This document shows, in pieces, positions 27,396-36,376 of a stretch of DNA of 64,000 nt (positions are counted from its first letter, which is position 1; every line of letters begins with the position of its first letter). A program made the translations under genes and the position numbers. Source of the stretch: Corynebacterium uberis (lineage in GTDB: Bacteria; Actinomycetota; Actinomycetes; Mycobacteriales; Mycobacteriaceae); NCBI RefSeq assembly GCF_020616335.1, contig NZ_CP085051.1, positions 806,001 to 870,000 of the forward strand, in the 5' to 3' direction. The notes beneath the pieces were generated by a model, which was not told the origin of the DNA, ran no database searches, and worked only from the letters and a program-made list of their open reading frames with translations.

Positions 27396-28309
27396 ATGCC
27401 ACGAACACCGAGGGGCTGCGGCTGATGGCCATCCATGCCCACCCGGATGATGAGTCCTCCAAGGGGGCAGCCACCATGGCCCGCTACGCTCATGAAGGGC
27501 ACCGCGTCATGGTTGTCACCTGCACCGGTGGGGAACGTGGGGACATTCTCAACCCGGCCATGGACCGCCCTGGGATTAAAGAAGACCTGCGCAACGTGCG
27601 GCGCAAGGAAATGGATGCCGCGATCGCAGCGCTGGGCGTGGAACACGTCTGGCTGGGCTATGAGGATTCCGGCCTGCCGGAAGGCGACCCGCTGCCGCCG
27701 CTGCCCGCGGGCTGCTTTGCTCTGCAAGACTCTGACGCGGTGGCGCGCGACCTCGTCCGCGTCATCCGGGACTTTAGGCCCCACGTGATAATTACGTACG
27801 ACGAAAACGGCGGCTACCCCCACCCGGATCACCTCAAAGTCCATGAGACCTCCATGATCGCCTGGGACAAGGCCGGCGATGACACCTATGTAGTCCCCGG
27901 CGACGCCCCCGCGTGGACGCCGCTGAAGCTGTATTACACCCACGGGTTTGTCCGCCAGCGCATGCAGCTCTTCCACGACCTGCTCATCCGCGACGGCAAG
28001 ACCAGCCCCTACGCGCCGATGCTGGAGCGCTGGGAAAACCACAAGGCCGACATCATGGCCCGGGTGACCACGCAGATTCCCTGCGCGGACTACTTCCCGC
28101 ACCGCGATGCGGCGCTGCGCGCCCACGCCACCCAGATCGATCCGGCCGGCGCGTTCCTGGTCACTGACCCCGCCGTGCAGGCCCAGCTGTGGCCCACCGA
28201 GGAGTTCGAGCTGGCCGCGACGCGGGTGAGCACAGATTTCCCCGAAGACGACCTCTTTGCCGGTATCCCTACTGGTGACACGCCGGATAACCCGGGCGCG
28301 ATAGAATGA
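27392..28309 (+). CDS. mca: Mycothiol S-conjugate amidase
   Basis: A 305-residue zinc enzyme of the PIG-L/LmbE family that cleaves mycothiol conjugates, releasing mercapturic acids for export and GlcN-inositol for recycling. The zinc site AHPDDESSKGAA lies near the N-terminus and YPHPDHLKVHE near residue 145. The Lys that favours conjugates may lie in SSKGAA. GTG 27392 has GAAAGGAAGG 8-17 nt upstream. The length fits Mca; MshB shares the fold, but the context (DUF4307, small membrane protein, uppS) is that of mca. The next gene overlaps by ATGA. Confidence 0.9.
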   Translation: MNATNTEGLRLMAIHAHPDDESSKGAATMARYAHEGHRVMVVTCTGGERGDILNPAMDRPGIKEDLRNVRRKEMDAAIAALGVEHVWLGYEDSGLPEGDPLPPLPAGCFALQDSDAVARDLVRVIRDFRPHVIITYDENGGYPHPDHLKVHETSMIAWDKAGDDTYVVPGDAPAWTPLKLYYTHGFVRQRMQLFHDLLIRDGKTSPYAPMLERWENHKADIMARVTTQIPCADYFPHRDAALRAHATQIDPAGAFLVTDPAVQAQLWPTEEFELAATRVSTDFPEDDLFAGIPTGDTPDNPGAIE

Positions 28310-28593
28310 CGGGCATGACGGACTCCATAGCTGCTATCACAGTCTTGGCGGCGCAAGGCGGACCGGTAGGCGCCGAGTTTGGTAAAGCATCTCCGATTGG
28401 CCTGCTGGTCACCGTGGCGCTCATGGCCGCGGTGCTCTACCTGGGCTGGGCGCTGCATCGCCGCTACGCGCGGCTGAATCGACGCCGGGTCTTTGCAGAA
28501 GAACACGGCCTGGACCTGTTCGATGAAGAGGCCGTGGATAAGGCAATGGCCGAAGCCGGCGTGCTGGACCGCTCAAAGAAGCACTGGCTGTAG
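28306..28593 (+). CDS. Small single-span membrane protein after mca
   Basis: A 95-residue protein with one clear membrane segment (GLLVTVALMAAVLYLGWAL) and a basic, then acidic C-terminal tail (RRYARLNRRRVFAEEHGLDLFDEEAVDKAMAEAG). Its ATG overlaps the mca stop; ATG 28315 is an in-frame alternative. A protein of this kind commonly follows mca in corynebacteria. The function is unknown. Confidence 0.8.
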   Translation: MTGMTDSIAAITVLAAQGGPVGAEFGKASPIGLLVTVALMAAVLYLGWALHRRYARLNRRRVFAEEHGLDLFDEEAVDKAMAEAGVLDRSKKHWL

Positions 28594-28667
28594 CGGGGAG
28601 ACGGTCGGGGACCGCGGACCGGAGCGTGGCCCGGGGGCGTGTGGGCGCCGCGGGGAGCCAAGGCCGC

Positions 28668-28673
28668 TAGACT
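28668..28673 (+). promoter_or_regulatory. -10 hexamer TAGACT for leaderless uppS
   Basis: TAGACT, 7 nt, then GTG 28681: the same arrangement as at mntR. Confidence 0.5.
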
Positions 28674-28680
28674 CGGGGGC

Positions 28681-29454
28681 GTGAGATTTCTCCCGCGCCG
28701 CCTGCTCTATCCGCTCTATGAGGCTCGGCTGGAAAAGGAGCTCAAAGGCCTGCCGCAGCCGAAGCACGTTGCTGTCATGTGCGACGGCAATCGCAGGTGG
28801 GCGCGTGAGGCCGGCTTCGACGATGTCAGCCACGGGCACCGGGTGGGGGCGCGCAAAATCGCGGAGATGATCCGCTGGTGCCGGGATACCCAGGTGCAGG
28901 TGGTCACCGTGTATCTGCTGTCCACCGAGAACCTCAAGCGTTCCCCTGAGGAACTTCAGCTGCTGTTTTCCATCATCGGCGAGGTCGTCGATGAGCTCGC
29001 GGGCGCGGACAATGATTGCCGGGTGCGCGTTGTTGGCCACCTGGATGCGCTGCCCACTGAGCTTGCCCAGCGCATGGCGCAGGCAGAGCAGGCCACCAAG
29101 GACAATCCGGGCGTGACCGTCAACGTTGCGGTGGGCTATGGGGGACGCCAAGAGATTGTCGACGCCGTCCGCGCGCTCGTCGCCGAGAAAGTCGCCGCGG
29201 GCACTCCCGCTGAAGACCTTGAGGAAAGCGTGACGGTGGACTCTATCTCCCGGCACCTCTACACCTCCGGCCAGCCCGATCCGGACCTGGTGATCCGCAC
29301 CTCAGGAGAGCAGCGGCTCAGCGGTTTTCTCCTCTGGCAGGCCGCCTACTCCGAGATCTGGTTCACGGACACGTATTGGCCGGCGTTTCGCCGCATCGAC
29401 CTGCTGCGCGCGCTGCGCGAATACTCCAAGCGCTCGCGGCGCTTTGGAAAGTAG
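28681..29454 (+). CDS. uppS: Short-chain/undecaprenyl-type cis-prenyl diphosphate synthase
   Basis: A 257-residue cis-prenyltransferase that adds isopentenyl diphosphate units in Z configuration. Motifs are the catalytic Asp region HVAVMCDGNRRWA, STENLKRSPEE, and the C-terminal PDLVIRTSGEQRLSGFLLWQAAYSE. Actinobacteria of this group have two such enzymes. This context (mca, coaA) resembles the mycobacterial Rv1086 type, which makes short Z,E-farnesyl diphosphate, so the product length is uncertain. It consumes the IPP that both isoprenoid routes in this window would supply. Confidence 0.92.
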   Translation: MRFLPRRLLYPLYEARLEKELKGLPQPKHVAVMCDGNRRWAREAGFDDVSHGHRVGARKIAEMIRWCRDTQVQVVTVYLLSTENLKRSPEELQLLFSIIGEVVDELAGADNDCRVRVVGHLDALPTELAQRMAQAEQATKDNPGVTVNVAVGYGGRQEIVDAVRALVAEKVAAGTPAEDLEESVTVDSISRHLYTSGQPDPDLVIRTSGEQRLSGFLLWQAAYSEIWFTDTYWPAFRRIDLLRALREYSKRSRRFGK

Positions 29455-29483
29455 GCGGCAAGGACCGAGGACGCACACCGCGC

Positions 29484-30398
29484 CTAGAGCTTGCGCAACC
29501 GTACCCGATTGACCTGGTGGTTGTCCCCCTTGCGCAGCACCAGGCTGGCGCGAACCCGGGTGGGCAGGATGTTTTCCACAAGGTTCGGAAGGTTGATGGA
29601 TTGCCAGATTTCGCGCGCTTCGGTGATTGCGGCGGCGTCGTCAAGCGTGGCGTAATGCCCGAAGTGCGCATCCGGCTCGCGGAACGCCGTGGACCTGAGG
29701 GTAAGAAAGCGCTGAATGTACCACGACTCGATGATGGCGGTAGGCGCGTCAACGTAGACGGAAAAATCCACCAAATCTGACACCATGAGCGTGGGGCCGG
29801 TCTGCAGGACGTTGAGGCCTTCAAGAATGAGGATGTCCGGCCGCGCCACGGTCTGCACCGCGCCGGGGACACGATCGTAGAGCTGGTGGGAATACACCGG
29901 GGCGGTGACCTCCGGCTCGCCAGACTTCACATCGGTGATAAAACGCAGCAAGGCGCGCCGATCATAGGATTCCGGGAAGCCCTTCCGGTTCATCATTCGC
30001 CGCCGCGACAGCTCGGCTGCGGGCAACAAAAAACCATCCGTGGTCACCAAATCCACCCGCGGGTGGGTGTCCCAGCGCTGGAGCAGAACCTGAAGCAACC
30101 GGGCGGTGGTGGACTTGCCCACCGCCACGGACCCGGCGACCGCGATGATAAACGGCACGTGCTGCGGCTGGGAGTTTAAAAAGGTGTCCGTCGCAGAGGT
30201 CAACTGCTGGCGGGCCGAGACCTGGAGGTGGATCAGTCGGCTCAGCGGCAGGTAGACCTCCGCGACCTCCTCAAGGTCAATGTTTTCGCCGATGCCGCGC
30301 AGGGCAACAACTTCTTCTTCCGTCAGTACCTGGGGCATCGACTGGCGCAGCGTGCGCCACTGGGTGCGGTCAAATTCCAGGTAAGGGGTGCTGGGCAT
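29484..30398 (-). CDS. coaA: Pantothenate kinase type I
   Basis: A 304-residue P-loop kinase that starts coenzyme A synthesis by phosphorylating pantothenate. The ATP loop is [17 protein letters not shown] (about residue 95). [16 protein letters not shown] and ILEGLNVLQ are typical of CoaA. ATG 30398 gives the expected N-terminus ([13 protein letters not shown]). It is divergent from glyA, with 260 bp between the starts. Confidence 0.95.
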   Translation of the reverse strand: MPSTPYLEFDRTQWRTLRQSMPQVLTEEEVVALRGIGENIDLEEVAEVYLPLSRLIHLQVSARQQLTSATDTFLNSQPQHVPFIIAVAGSVAVGKSTTARLLQVLLQRWDTHPRVDLVTTDGFLLPAAELSRRRMMNRKGFPESYDRRALLRFITDVKSGEPEVTAPVYSHQLYDRVPGAVQTVARPDILILEGLNVLQTGPTLMVSDLVDFSVYVDAPTAIIESWYIQRFLTLRSTAFREPDAHFGHYATLDDAAAITEAREIWQSINLPNLVENILPTRVRASLVLRKGDNHQVNRVRLRKL

Positions 30399-30532
30399 GG
30401 CACCATTGTGCCCTCGCGGGGGATGCATGCCAGGCACTGGGAGGCCTGAGCGCCCCCACAACGGACCCACGCGCCCTGCCTGTGAGCGCGCCGCGGGGAG
30501 AGTAACCACACAAAATCCCTGTCCGGGGCCGG

Positions 30533-30538
30533 TAGTAT
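30533..30538 (+). promoter_or_regulatory. Possible -10 hexamer TAGTAT for glyA
   Basis: TAGTAT lies 121 nt before the glyA ATG. A -35 element is not clear. If used, it gives a leader of about 115 nt. Confidence 0.3.
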
Positions 30539-30658
30539 CTTCGGTGATGCTTGGCCGGCACAATCGCGAAGCGCGGGTACACACGCGTGCCGGGTCCACA
30601 GCATGGACAGCCTGTGTGCGGCCACGGCCGCCCCGGAAGACCGGAAGAAAGGAATCAC

Positions 30659-31948
30659 ATGAGTTCTGACCTGAGAACGCAGTCGCTCGCCGAGCTGGAC
30701 CCGGAGGTCAGCCAGGCTATCGCGGGAGAGCTGACCCGTCAGCGCGAGACCCTGGAAATGATCGCCTCAGAAAACTTCGTGCCACGGGCGGTGTTGCAGG
30801 CTCAGGGCTCCGTACTGACCAACAAGTACGCGGAAGGCTACCCGGGGCGGCGCTACTACGGCGGCTGCGAAAACGTTGACGTCATCGAGGACCTCGCCCG
30901 CGAGCGCGCGAAATCCCTATTCGGGGCCGAATACGTCAACGTCCAGCCGCACTCCGGGGCGCAGGCCAACGCCGCGGTGCTCCACGCTGCGGCGCGCCCC
31001 GGCGACACCATCATGGGGCTGTCCCTGGCACACGGCGGCCACCTTACCCACGGCATGAAGATCAACTTCTCCGGTCGCCTGTACAACGTGGTGGCCTATG
31101 AGGTGGATCCGCAGACCATGCGCGTGGACATGGATAAGGTCCGTCAGCTGGCCCTGGAGCATCGCCCGAAGGTCATCATCGCCGGCTGGTCGGCCTACCC
31201 GCGGACCTTGGACTTCAGCGCGTTCCGGGCCATCGCAGATGAGGTCGGCGCCGTCCTGTGGGTGGACATGGCCCACTTTGCGGGCCTGGTCGCCGCCGGC
31301 CTGCACCCCTCCCCGGTGCCGCACGCGCAGATCGTGTCCACCACGGTGCACAAGACGCTGGGTGGGCCGCGCTCGGGCATGATCCTTGCCACCCAGGATT
31401 GGGCTAAGAAGCTCAACTCTGCGGTATTCCCGGGCCAGCAGGGCGGCCCGCTCATGCACGTCATCGCCGCCAAGGCCGTGGCCTTGAAGATCGCCGCGAC
31501 CCCAGAATTCAAGGAACGCCAGGAGCGCACCTTGGAGGGGGCGCGCATCCTTGCCGAGCGCCTGTCCGCCCAGGACTGCGCCGCCGCCGGCGTCGACGTG
31601 CTCACCGGCGGCACGGATGTGCACCTGGTGCTGGTGGACCTGCGCAATTCTGCCCTTGACGGGCAGCAGGCAGAAGACCTCCTGCACGCCGCGGGCATTA
31701 CCGTCAACCGCAACGCCGTGCCCTTCGACCCGCGCCCGCCGATGGTGACCTCCGGGCTGCGCATCGGCACCCCGGCGTTGGCCACCCGCGGCCTGGACGC
31801 CGCCGCGTTCGCGGAGGTTGCCGATGTCATCGCCGCCGCCCTGACCGGTGGCACCAACACCGATGTGGACGCGCTGCGCGCCCGGGTGTCGGCAGTGGCA
31901 CAGCAGTACCCCCTCTACGAGGGGCTGGAGGACTGGAAGCTGGCCTAG
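30659..31948 (+). CDS. glyA: Serine hydroxymethyltransferase
   Basis: A 429-residue PLP enzyme that interconverts serine and glycine with tetrahydrofolate. [12 protein letters not shown] and [18 protein letters not shown] are N-terminal signatures; the PLP Lys is in [20 protein letters not shown] 30659 has AGAAAGGA 6 nt upstream, so the longer in-frame extension to 30551 is not needed. The 3' end is convergent with the DUF5997 gene. Confidence 0.96.
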   Translation: MSSDLRTQSLAELDPEVSQAIAGELTRQRETLEMIASENFVPRAVLQAQGSVLTNKYAEGYPGRRYYGGCENVDVIEDLARERAKSLFGAEYVNVQPHSGAQANAAVLHAAARPGDTIMGLSLAHGGHLTHGMKINFSGRLYNVVAYEVDPQTMRVDMDKVRQLALEHRPKVIIAGWSAYPRTLDFSAFRAIADEVGAVLWVDMAHFAGLVAAGLHPSPVPHAQIVSTTVHKTLGGPRSGMILATQDWAKKLNSAVFPGQQGGPLMHVIAAKAVALKIAATPEFKERQERTLEGARILAERLSAQDCAAAGVDVLTGGTDVHLVLVDLRNSALDGQQAEDLLHAAGITVNRNAVPFDPRPPMVTSGLRIGTPALATRGLDAAAFAEVADVIAAALTGGTNTDVDALRARVSAVAQQYPLYEGLEDWKLA

Positions 31949-31954
31949 TCAGCC

Positions 31955-31970
31955 GACTAACGACGCCCCC
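31955..31970 (-). repeat. Degenerate copy of the dispersed 16-mer (GACTAACGACGCCCCC)
   Basis: Three mismatches to the consensus, in the short gap between the glyA and DUF5997 stop codons. Confidence 0.35.
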
Positions 31971-31986
31971 CCCGCGCAGGGCGAGC

Positions 31987-32442
31987 CTAGGATTCCTCGG
32001 CGTCCCGCGCGGGGGTTTCTTGTTGCGGGGAGGCTTCCTGTTGCGCGGGGGCTGCTGAGTCTGCGGCGGCGAGTGCCGCGCGGGCGTGCGCGAGCCAGTC
32101 AGGCATGGTGGCGCGAAGGTCGTCGATCTGCGCGGTGGTCAGGGGCTTGTCCATGCCGGCGCGTTTGAGTGCGGCAATAGTGATGCCAAGTTTCTGCGCT
32201 ACCACCGGCCGCGGGTGCGGGCCGTTGCGGCGCAGGTCGTTAAGCCACTCCGGGGGATTGGTGTGCAGCTCGCGCAGCTGGGCGTGCGTGATGGCATTGG
32301 CCTGAAAATCCTCCGGGGTAGCAGGTAGGTAGATGCCCAGTTTCTTCGCGGCGGTTTGGGGTTTCATCGCCGTGCCGGAGGGCGCGCGGTGGTCGTGGTT
32401 AGGCTCCGGGGCGGCGGGTTGGTTCTGCGCGGGTTCATTCAC
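31987..32442 (-). CDS. DUF5997 family protein
   Basis: A 151-residue soluble protein. The core (MKPQTAAKKLGIYLPATPEDFQ, then LNDLRRNGPHPRPVVAQKLGITIAAL and ALTTAQIDDL-like helices) matches the actinobacterial DUF5997 family, with a Gln/Glu/Ala-rich tail. GTG 32442 is chosen because TACCGT lies 7 nt before it on the minus strand; ATG 32367 would remove 25 polar residues. It is divergent from a LysR-like effector-domain gene with overlapping promoter elements. The function is unknown. Confidence 0.8.
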   Translation of the reverse strand: MNEPAQNQPAAPEPNHDHRAPSGTAMKPQTAAKKLGIYLPATPEDFQANAITHAQLRELHTNPPEWLNDLRRNGPHPRPVVAQKLGITIAALKRAGMDKPLTTAQIDDLRATMPDWLAHARAALAAADSAAPAQQEASPQQETPARDAEES

Positions 32443-32449
32443 GTGCCTA

Positions 32450-32459
32450 ACGGTAGCAT
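32450..32459. promoter_or_regulatory. Overlapping divergent -10 elements
   Basis: On the plus strand TAGCAT (32454-32459) is 7 nt before ATG 32467. On the minus strand TACCGT (complement of 32450-32455) is 7 nt before GTG 32442. The two hexamers share two base pairs, so the promoters should exclude each other. Confidence 0.5.
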
Positions 32460-32466
32460 CGAGCCC

Positions 32467-33330
32467 ATGAGTGCACCCACCTCCATTGCTGTTGCTTTTG
32501 TTACCGGGACCAGGCCGGACAAGTGGTTTCGCCGGTACCGGGAGCGCAGCGATGTGGCCTTGGAGGCCCAGCCGGCCAGTGACGCCACGGCGCAGTTGCT
32601 GTGCGGTGCGGTCGATGTGGCTCTGACCCGGATCCCGGATCCGCGGCTTGACCCGCAGCTCTTTCACGTGGTGGTGCTCTACCGGGAAGAGCCAGGCCTG
32701 GCGGTACCGCGTGACAGCGTGGCAGGGGAGTTAGTGCGCGCGGGCGGTCAGCTCACGGCGGCTGACGTGGCAGAAGAGGTGGTGCATTATCGCCCTGACG
32801 CGACGGGACCAGTCGACGTTGCCGCGGTGCGCATGGGCTTAGACGTCGTGGCAGCAGGGGTGGGAATTGTTCTTGCGCCGCGGCCACTTATTCAGGTGTT
32901 GTCGCACCGCGGTGTAGTTGATACGCCCTGGCAGCCAGCTGAAAAGGAAATATGCGATTCGGCGGATGCAAGTAAGGCGCCTGATGCGGGTGATGGAGGG
33001 CAAGATACTGCGGTGGTGTTGGCATGGCGGAAGTCAGATGATTGTGCTGCCATCCAGGATCTGGTGGGAATTGCGCGGGGGAGAACGGCTGCCTCTTCGC
33101 GCACTGGTGCGGGAAGAAATGGCGCCCAAAGCACAGCCGCCGAGAAGACCGCGGCACAGCACAATGGTGGTAAACAAAATGGGGCGAAAGCAAAGAGTGC
33201 ACAGACCGGACAACGGTCACAGGGCGGCAAGAAAGGCGGCGCAGTTTCGGGGCGGGGCCGCGGCGGACAGGGGCAGCGGGGGCGCCACAAGCCTGTGGCT
33301 AAGGGCACACGCCGCAAAAAGCGCCGTTAG
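32467..33330 (+). CDS. LysR-type effector-binding domain protein without HTH, with basic tail
   Basis: A 287-residue protein. Residues 1-180 resemble a LysR substrate-binding domain (IAVAFVTGTRPDKWFRRYRER, LCGAVDVALTRIPDPRLDPQLFHVVVLYREEPGLAVPRDS, RMGLDVVAAGVGIVLAPRPLI). There is no N-terminal DNA-binding winged helix. The last 80 residues are rich in Gly, Lys, Arg and Gln (GGKKGGAVSGRGRGG, then RRKKRR), as in disordered nucleic acid-binding tails. The ATG start is 7 nt after TAGCAT. A similar gene often pairs with DUF5997 in actinobacteria. The role is unknown. Confidence 0.82.
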   Translation: MSAPTSIAVAFVTGTRPDKWFRRYRERSDVALEAQPASDATAQLLCGAVDVALTRIPDPRLDPQLFHVVVLYREEPGLAVPRDSVAGELVRAGGQLTAADVAEEVVHYRPDATGPVDVAAVRMGLDVVAAGVGIVLAPRPLIQVLSHRGVVDTPWQPAEKEICDSADASKAPDAGDGGQDTAVVLAWRKSDDCAAIQDLVGIARGRTAASSRTGAGRNGAQSTAAEKTAAQHNGGKQNGAKAKSAQTGQRSQGGKKGGAVSGRGRGGQGQRGRHKPVAKGTRRKKRR

Positions 33331-33390
33331 ATGTGGCAAAGGTTATCAAACTTGTCGGGTTGGATCATCGACGCGGCTGGGCAATGTGGT

Positions 33391-33396
33391 TACAAT
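33391..33396 (+). promoter_or_regulatory. -10 hexamer TACAAT of the LGFP lipoprotein gene
   Basis: TACAAT 44 nt before the ATG, with an AGAAAGG ribosome binding site in between. No good -35 box is seen. Confidence 0.5.
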
Positions 33397-33439
33397 TTAA
33401 TAGGTAAGCACCGCACGTTAATAGAAAGGCTTTTTTGTC

Positions 33440-34051
33440 ATGACCTACAAGAAGCTCATTGCTCCCGTTGCTGCCGCGGCTCTTGCCTTCGGGCTCGTCG
33501 CCTGCTCCGGGGATGACGCGAAGGATTCCGCCACGAAGGCCACTGACACCGTGTCCTCCGCTGCCGCCCAGGCCTCTTCTGCCGTGACGGCTCCGGGCGC
33601 CGACAACTCGGCTGCCCCCTCCGAGGGCGCTGAGGGTGCCCAGGGTGCTGAAGGCGCCGAAGGCGCCCAGGCAGAGATGGTTGACGTTGCCACCGCCGAC
33701 GGCCAGACCGTCCAGGTTCCCGCCGCCATCCAGTCCGCCGCCCAGCAGAACCCGGTGGCCTACACCTCGCTGCTGTCGGTGCAGAAGGGCCCGCAGGGCG
33801 AGTTCCTGGCGGAGTACCCGAACATGGAGTACATCGCCTACACCGCGCAGACCGGCGCACAGCCGATCCGCGGCTCCATCAGCGAGGTCTGGATCGGCCA
33901 GGGCGGCTTCAACTCCCCGCTGGGTGCCCCGGTTGCTGAGGAGACCGTGCTACCCAACAACGCCGGCTGGTCGCAGAACTTCGCCCACGGCGTGATCAAC
34001 TGGACCAAGGATGCCGCCGGCCAGTACCAGGCTGACATCCAGGCCAGCTAA
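33440..34051 (+). CDS. LGFP-repeat cell-surface lipoprotein
   Basis: A 203-residue protein. Its signal peptide ends in the lipobox FGLVACSG. A low-complexity linker with repeated EGAQGAEGAE units follows, then a helical stretch. The C-terminal domain has an LGFP-type repeat (GGFNSPLGAPVAEET, then WSQNFAHGVINWT). LGFP repeats are thought to tether proteins to the corynebacterial envelope and are found in mycolyltransferases and Psp proteins. It is probably envelope-located; no enzyme domain is present. A strong terminator follows at 34201. Confidence 0.87.
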   Translation: MTYKKLIAPVAAAALAFGLVACSGDDAKDSATKATDTVSSAAAQASSAVTAPGADNSAAPSEGAEGAQGAEGAEGAQAEMVDVATADGQTVQVPAAIQSAAQQNPVAYTSLLSVQKGPQGEFLAEYPNMEYIAYTAQTGAQPIRGSISEVWIGQGGFNSPLGAPVAEETVLPNNAGWSQNFAHGVINWTKDAAGQYQADIQAS

Positions 34052-34200
34052 GCGCTGCGGCACTGCGGCGCTGCGGTACCACGGCAGCGTGAGGGCGTGG
34101 GAAGGATTTCATTCCGCGTTCATCTTTCACCCATGTAAGTTCCACATTGCGGCGTTAGCCTCAGGGCTGTGACGCGCTATGACCGTGATGTTGCCGCACT

Positions 34201-34247
34201 GGCGGCGGCCCGTTTCCCCTTGTGGGGTGCGGGCCGCCGCCTTTTTT
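34201..34247 (+). terminator. Strong Rho-independent terminator/attenuator before phoH2
   Basis: A perfect 12-bp stem GGCGGCGGCCCG/CGGGCCGCCGCC (34201-34212 and 34230-34241) is followed by six T. It lies 150 bp past the lipoprotein stop and 69 bp before the chosen phoH2 ATG, inside an open frame that continues into phoH2. Confidence 0.92.
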
Positions 34248-34315
34248 GTGCGGTCGGCCCGGTGCGCGCACATGACGTGTCCCTGTTTCCCAAGAAGAAG
34301 GATCCGCAGATCATC

Positions 34316-35632
34316 ATGCGTACTGCAACTTCTGCTTCTCCCGCTGTCCATTCGAGCTTTTCCCCTGCGCTGCCGGGCGTGCGAACCTGTGTGGTGGATA
34401 CCTCGGTGTTGTTGTCTGATCCGTTTTGTTTGAGCAAGTTCGGCCCTCATGATGTGGTGGTTCCGCTGCCGGTAATTTCGGAGCTGGAGGCCAAGCGCCA
34501 TCATCCGGAGTTGGGGTGGTGTGCGCGTGAGGCATTGCGCGCCCTGGAGGGATTTCGGGCCACGTTTGACCGCCTGGATGAGCCTTTTCCGGTGAATGTG
34601 GAGGGCGGCACGGTGCGCGTGGAATTGGTGTCCGCGACCGGGGATGACGCGGTGCTGAACTGTGCGTTGGATTTGCGCGATGAGGGCTGCGATGTGGTGG
34701 TGGTGTCTAAGGACATTCCGCTGCGGGTGCGCGCCGGGTCATGTGGTGTGGATGCTGATGAATATCGCGCGCAAGACGTGGTATTCACCGGCTATTCCGG
34801 GATGGTGGATCTGTGCGACGAGCAGGTTCCGGTGGGGCTTATCGACGCCCTCTATGCCCACCACCGCGTCGATCTCCCGGAAGCCTTAGCCGACACTCCC
34901 ATCCATTGTGGGGTGCGCGTGCACAGCAATGGGCAGTCCGCGTTGGCGCGCGTGGGGCACAAGGAGCTGGTCGCTGTGGATGGGCAGCGCCAGGCCTTTG
35001 GGCTGCGCGGTCGCTCAGCCCAGCAGCGTTTGGCGTTGGACCTGTTGGCGGATCCTGGCGTGGGGATCGTTTCCTTGGGCGGTAAGGCGGGAACGGGCAA
35101 ATCGGCCTTGGCGTTGTGTGCGGGCCTGGAGGCGGTTATGGAGCGCGGGGAGCAGGACAGGATCCTGGTTTTTCGCCCCTTGTACGCCGTGGGCGGGCAA
35201 TCGTTGGGGTACCTGCCGGGCAGCGAAGATGAGAAGATGAACCCGTGGGCCCAGGCGGTGTTCGACACGCTGGGCGGGCTGGTATCCAGCAATGTCATGG
35301 AGGAGGTTGCGGCCCGGAACCTGCTGGAGGTCTTGCCGCTGACGCATATTCGGGGACGGACTTTGCATGGTGCGTTTGTCATTGTGGATGAGGCGCAGTC
35401 CTTGGAGCGCACGGTGTTGCTGACGGTGCTTTCTCGGCTGGGGGAGGGCTCGAAGGTGGTGCTGACCCATGATGTGGCGCAGCGGGATAACTTGCGGGTG
35501 GGCCGCCACGACGGGGTGCAGGCGGTGATTGAGAAGCTGAAGGGGCATGAACTTTTCGCCCACGTGACGTTGCAGCGCTCGGAACGCTCCGCGATAGCGG
35601 AGCTGGTCACAAGCCTGTTGGAGGGGGAATAG
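34316..35632 (+). CDS. phoH2: PhoH2: PIN domain fused to PhoH ATPase
   Basis: A 438-residue two-domain protein. The N-terminal PIN ribonuclease domain begins [12 protein letters not shown] and includes [11 protein letters not shown] and [14 protein letters not shown]. The C-terminal PhoH ATPase has Walker [14 protein letters not shown] and Walker [10 protein letters not shown]. PhoH2 proteins of mycobacteria unwind and cut RNA and are treated as toxin-antitoxin-like. ATG 34316 follows AAGAAGGAT by about 9 nt. An in-frame GTG at 34169, 7 nt after a TAGCCT hexamer, would add 49 residues read through the terminator. Confidence 0.92.
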   Translation: MRTATSASPAVHSSFSPALPGVRTCVVDTSVLLSDPFCLSKFGPHDVVVPLPVISELEAKRHHPELGWCAREALRALEGFRATFDRLDEPFPVNVEGGTVRVELVSATGDDAVLNCALDLRDEGCDVVVVSKDIPLRVRAGSCGVDADEYRAQDVVFTGYSGMVDLCDEQVPVGLIDALYAHHRVDLPEALADTPIHCGVRVHSNGQSALARVGHKELVAVDGQRQAFGLRGRSAQQRLALDLLADPGVGIVSLGGKAGTGKSALALCAGLEAVMERGEQDRILVFRPLYAVGGQSLGYLPGSEDEKMNPWAQAVFDTLGGLVSSNVMEEVAARNLLEVLPLTHIRGRTLHGAFVIVDEAQSLERTVLLTVLSRLGEGSKVVLTHDVAQRDNLRVGRHDGVQAVIEKLKGHELFAHVTLQRSERSAIAELVTSLLEGE

Positions 35633-35668
35633 TTGCGGGATTCGGCGCGAGCAAGAATGATCGGCGAT

Positions 35669-36220
35669 ATGCCAGAAGCAACGTTTCTTATCAGGCCTTT
35701 GGAAGAGGCAGATTTCCCGCAGGTGCAGCGCATCTATGAGCGTGGCCTAGACACTGGGCACGCCACCTATGAGCGCAAGGCGCCGACCTGGGAAAAGTTC
35801 ACCCGATCCAAGATCCAGGGCACGGCGTTCGTGGCGGTGGAAAAGGATGACCCTTCGGTGGTGCTGGGGTGGGTCTCCGGGGCGCCGGTGTCTTCGCGGC
35901 AGGTGTTCAACGGGGTGATCGAGGATTCCATCTATGTTGACCCCAACGCGCAGGGGCGCGGCATCGCCGGGGGCCTGCTGGATTGGCTCATTGAGACTGC
36001 GACCCAGATGGAAAAGTGGGCCATCCATTCCTGGATCTTCCCGGAGAACACCGGGTCGGCTCAGCTGCACGCCTCCCGCGGCTTTGAAAAGGTAGGCACC
36101 TACCATCACCTGGCTAAGATGCCTTACGGGGAGATGGCGGGCCAGTGGCGTGACACGGATGTGTGGGAAAAGCTGCTGCCCAAGCCGGATATTGCTGTTG
36201 CGGATCTGCCGGAGAACTAG
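35669..36220 (+). CDS. GNAT-family N-acetyltransferase (phosphinothricin acetyltransferase-like)
   Basis: A 183-residue GNAT enzyme of the PAT/YncA type: FLIRPLEEADFPQVQRIYERGLDTGHATYE at the N-terminus, the acetyl-CoA loop DSIYVDPNAQGRGIAGGLLDWLIE, and ENTGSAQLHASRGFEKVGTYHHLAKM. Such enzymes acetylate amino groups of small molecules such as amino acid analogues. The exact substrate is unknown. ATG 35657 is an alternative start four codons upstream; the TTG at 35633 is less likely. Confidence 0.87.
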   Translation: MPEATFLIRPLEEADFPQVQRIYERGLDTGHATYERKAPTWEKFTRSKIQGTAFVAVEKDDPSVVLGWVSGAPVSSRQVFNGVIEDSIYVDPNAQGRGIAGGLLDWLIETATQMEKWAIHSWIFPENTGSAQLHASRGFEKVGTYHHLAKMPYGEMAGQWRDTDVWEKLLPKPDIAVADLPEN

Positions 36221-36308
36221 CGCAAGCAGCATCGAGGACAATCAAGACTGAGCACAACGTGCACACGCCCGGTCCAATCCCCCGGCAGAGACTGACCGGG
36301 GCGTGCGT

Positions 36309-36353
36309 GAGCCCCCGTCCACACTGCGCGCTAACGCGGTGGTGGGCGGGGGC
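36309..36353. terminator. GC-rich hairpin between convergent genes
   Basis: AGCCCCCG...CGGGGGCT arms with a long imperfect stem, between the GNAT and MFS stop codons. No T run follows, so it may not be a strict intrinsic terminator. Confidence 0.45.
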
Positions 36354-36376
36354 TGACGTGTGCCAGGACGGTGCGG

